Shown: in pieces, positions 63,432-64,000 of the stretch
How positions within the stretch are numbered: position 1 is the first letter of the stretch
Layout: each line of letters begins with the position of its first letter
Source: Hofstenia miamia
Taxonomy: Eukaryota > Xenacoelomorpha > Acoela
Assembly (NCBI GenBank): GCA_004352715.1
Contig: SCFE01000077.1
Location: 157,837-221,836, forward strand
DNA: 64,000 nucleotides
Direction of reading: 5' to 3'
Translations under genes and position numbers: made by a program
Notes under the pieces: generated by a model
The model's database searches: none
Told to the model about the DNA's origin: nothing
Seen by the model: only the letters and a program-made list of their open reading frames with translations

Positions 63432-63690
63432 GCTTGATATCACTGCTGATGATATTGATTATTATTGTATCGCTTATGGACCCAATGACTAACATCATAG
63501 TGCATCTTTCGCGAAGTCTAAAAGCAATTTCAGTCATATCCAATCAGAAATTTTTTGTGGCACCAACCAATTGTGGGAAATACAAGAGGAAGTTTTTAAT
63601 GTATTCACAATCAACAAAATGCGTTTATTGTTTGTGTGTAAAGTGTTTGCTTCAAATTTTTTCAAATTTTTCTAGAAGAGGAAAGATATA
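63432..63690 (+). pseudogene. hAT transposase fragment, N-terminal TTF-type zinc finger, broken
   Basis: Plus-strand pieces resemble the start of ZMYM/hAT-type transposases. VLDITADD...YCIAYGPND is followed, after an in-frame stop, by ASFAKSKSNF. In another frame KRKFLMYSQSTKCVYCLCVKCL corresponds to the TTF zinc-finger core (W-x-YS-S...V-C--C-LF). At least one stop and one frameshift break it. Assignment rests on motif resemblance only. Confidence 0.5.
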
Positions 63691-64000
63691 TAGAGAAGTT
63701 CAATGGGATAGGATGCTTGGGTAACACCTCAGGGAATGGAATGGAGATGAATTCTCGCCACATCACATTTATGATTTGTTGGGCTAGTCCTGGTATTATA
63801 TGCTCAATTATAGGGAGTAATATAGACTTCCAAATCCAAAGAGAGACGGCATCGAATCCTATTTTTATTTGTGACCATATCTAGTGATATCCATCTCAAA
63901 AGTTAGTGCATAACTATTGCTATTATTACTGCTTCTCATTATCGAAGATAGTTCCTCTGCATCAAACTGAATTTGTAAAACTTAAAAAACTTGTCACAGT
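63691..64000. other. right edge, unassigned
   Basis: Possible continuation of the decayed hAT remnant into the window edge. No further motif recognised. Confidence 0.3.

Noticed and set aside
1-64000. tRNA, rRNA, CRISPR array, bacterial promoters or operons
   Set aside because: No tRNA-like B-box with fold, no rRNA sequence and no regularly spaced repeats were seen. Gene structure is eukaryotic.

Overview
The window is nuclear DNA from an invertebrate animal. It is strongly AT-rich by eye, gene-poor, full of (TA)n microsatellites and littered with dead transposons. There are no operons or closely packed genes, and nothing viral or bacterial was recognised. The phylum cannot be fixed from the sequence. 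Only two recognisable host protein genes are present, both on the minus strand. One is an intact single-exon glycosyltransferase family 92 (DUF23) protein at 21207-22619. The other is the first coding exon of a rhodopsin-family peptide GPCR of GnRH/corazonin/vasopressin-receptor type at 37494-37773. Two further stretches (34082-34206 and 36545-36768, plus strand) look like 3'-terminal exons of genes I cannot name.

Layout. 1-5.8 kb: a frameshifted non-LTR retrotransposon fragment around 1.5-2.2 kb, otherwise anonymous DNA. 5.8-12.2 kb: a 2.5-kb segment present twice. 13-20 kb: a small fold-back repeat and long anonymous tracts. 20.9-22.6 kb: the GT92 gene. 22.9-27.5 kb: a fold-back repeat, a segment that recurs at 42-43 kb, and a 1.27-kb tandem duplication. 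29.9-31.7 kb: a 0.9-kb tandem duplication. 34-38 kb: candidate exons, a MITE copy and the GPCR exon. 40.5-43.3 kb: a second LINE fragment, a 1000-N gap and the recurrent segment. 47.5-53.2 kb: three short elements with hAT-type 8-bp target-site duplications. 59.3-61.6 kb: a LINE with endonuclease and reverse transcriptase, cut by a 1000-N gap. 62.2-63.7 kb: pieces of hAT transposases around a 265-bp tandem repeat.

Two themes tie the window together. First, hAT activity. A family of short inverted-repeat elements has GC-rich CGAGCCGAG-type ends that start CAGACTTGTCAAC. It has five copies here, two of them with nearly perfect 8-bp target duplications. A second 200-bp element also has an 8-bp target duplication, and two hAT transposase fragments lie at the right edge. 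Second, assembly structure. All four isolated single-n positions sit at the edge of a duplicated segment (1271, 898, about 170 and about 2450 bp), and nearly all long N runs abut (TA)n tracts. These duplications are best read as overlapping contigs or alternative haplotypes laid end to end, not as true tandem copies. That should be kept in mind before counting repeats or genes here.

I found no convincing new multi-gene system. The most novel-looking items are the CGAGCC-ended MITE family and the GPCR exon with Asn in place of the usual Asp in TM2.
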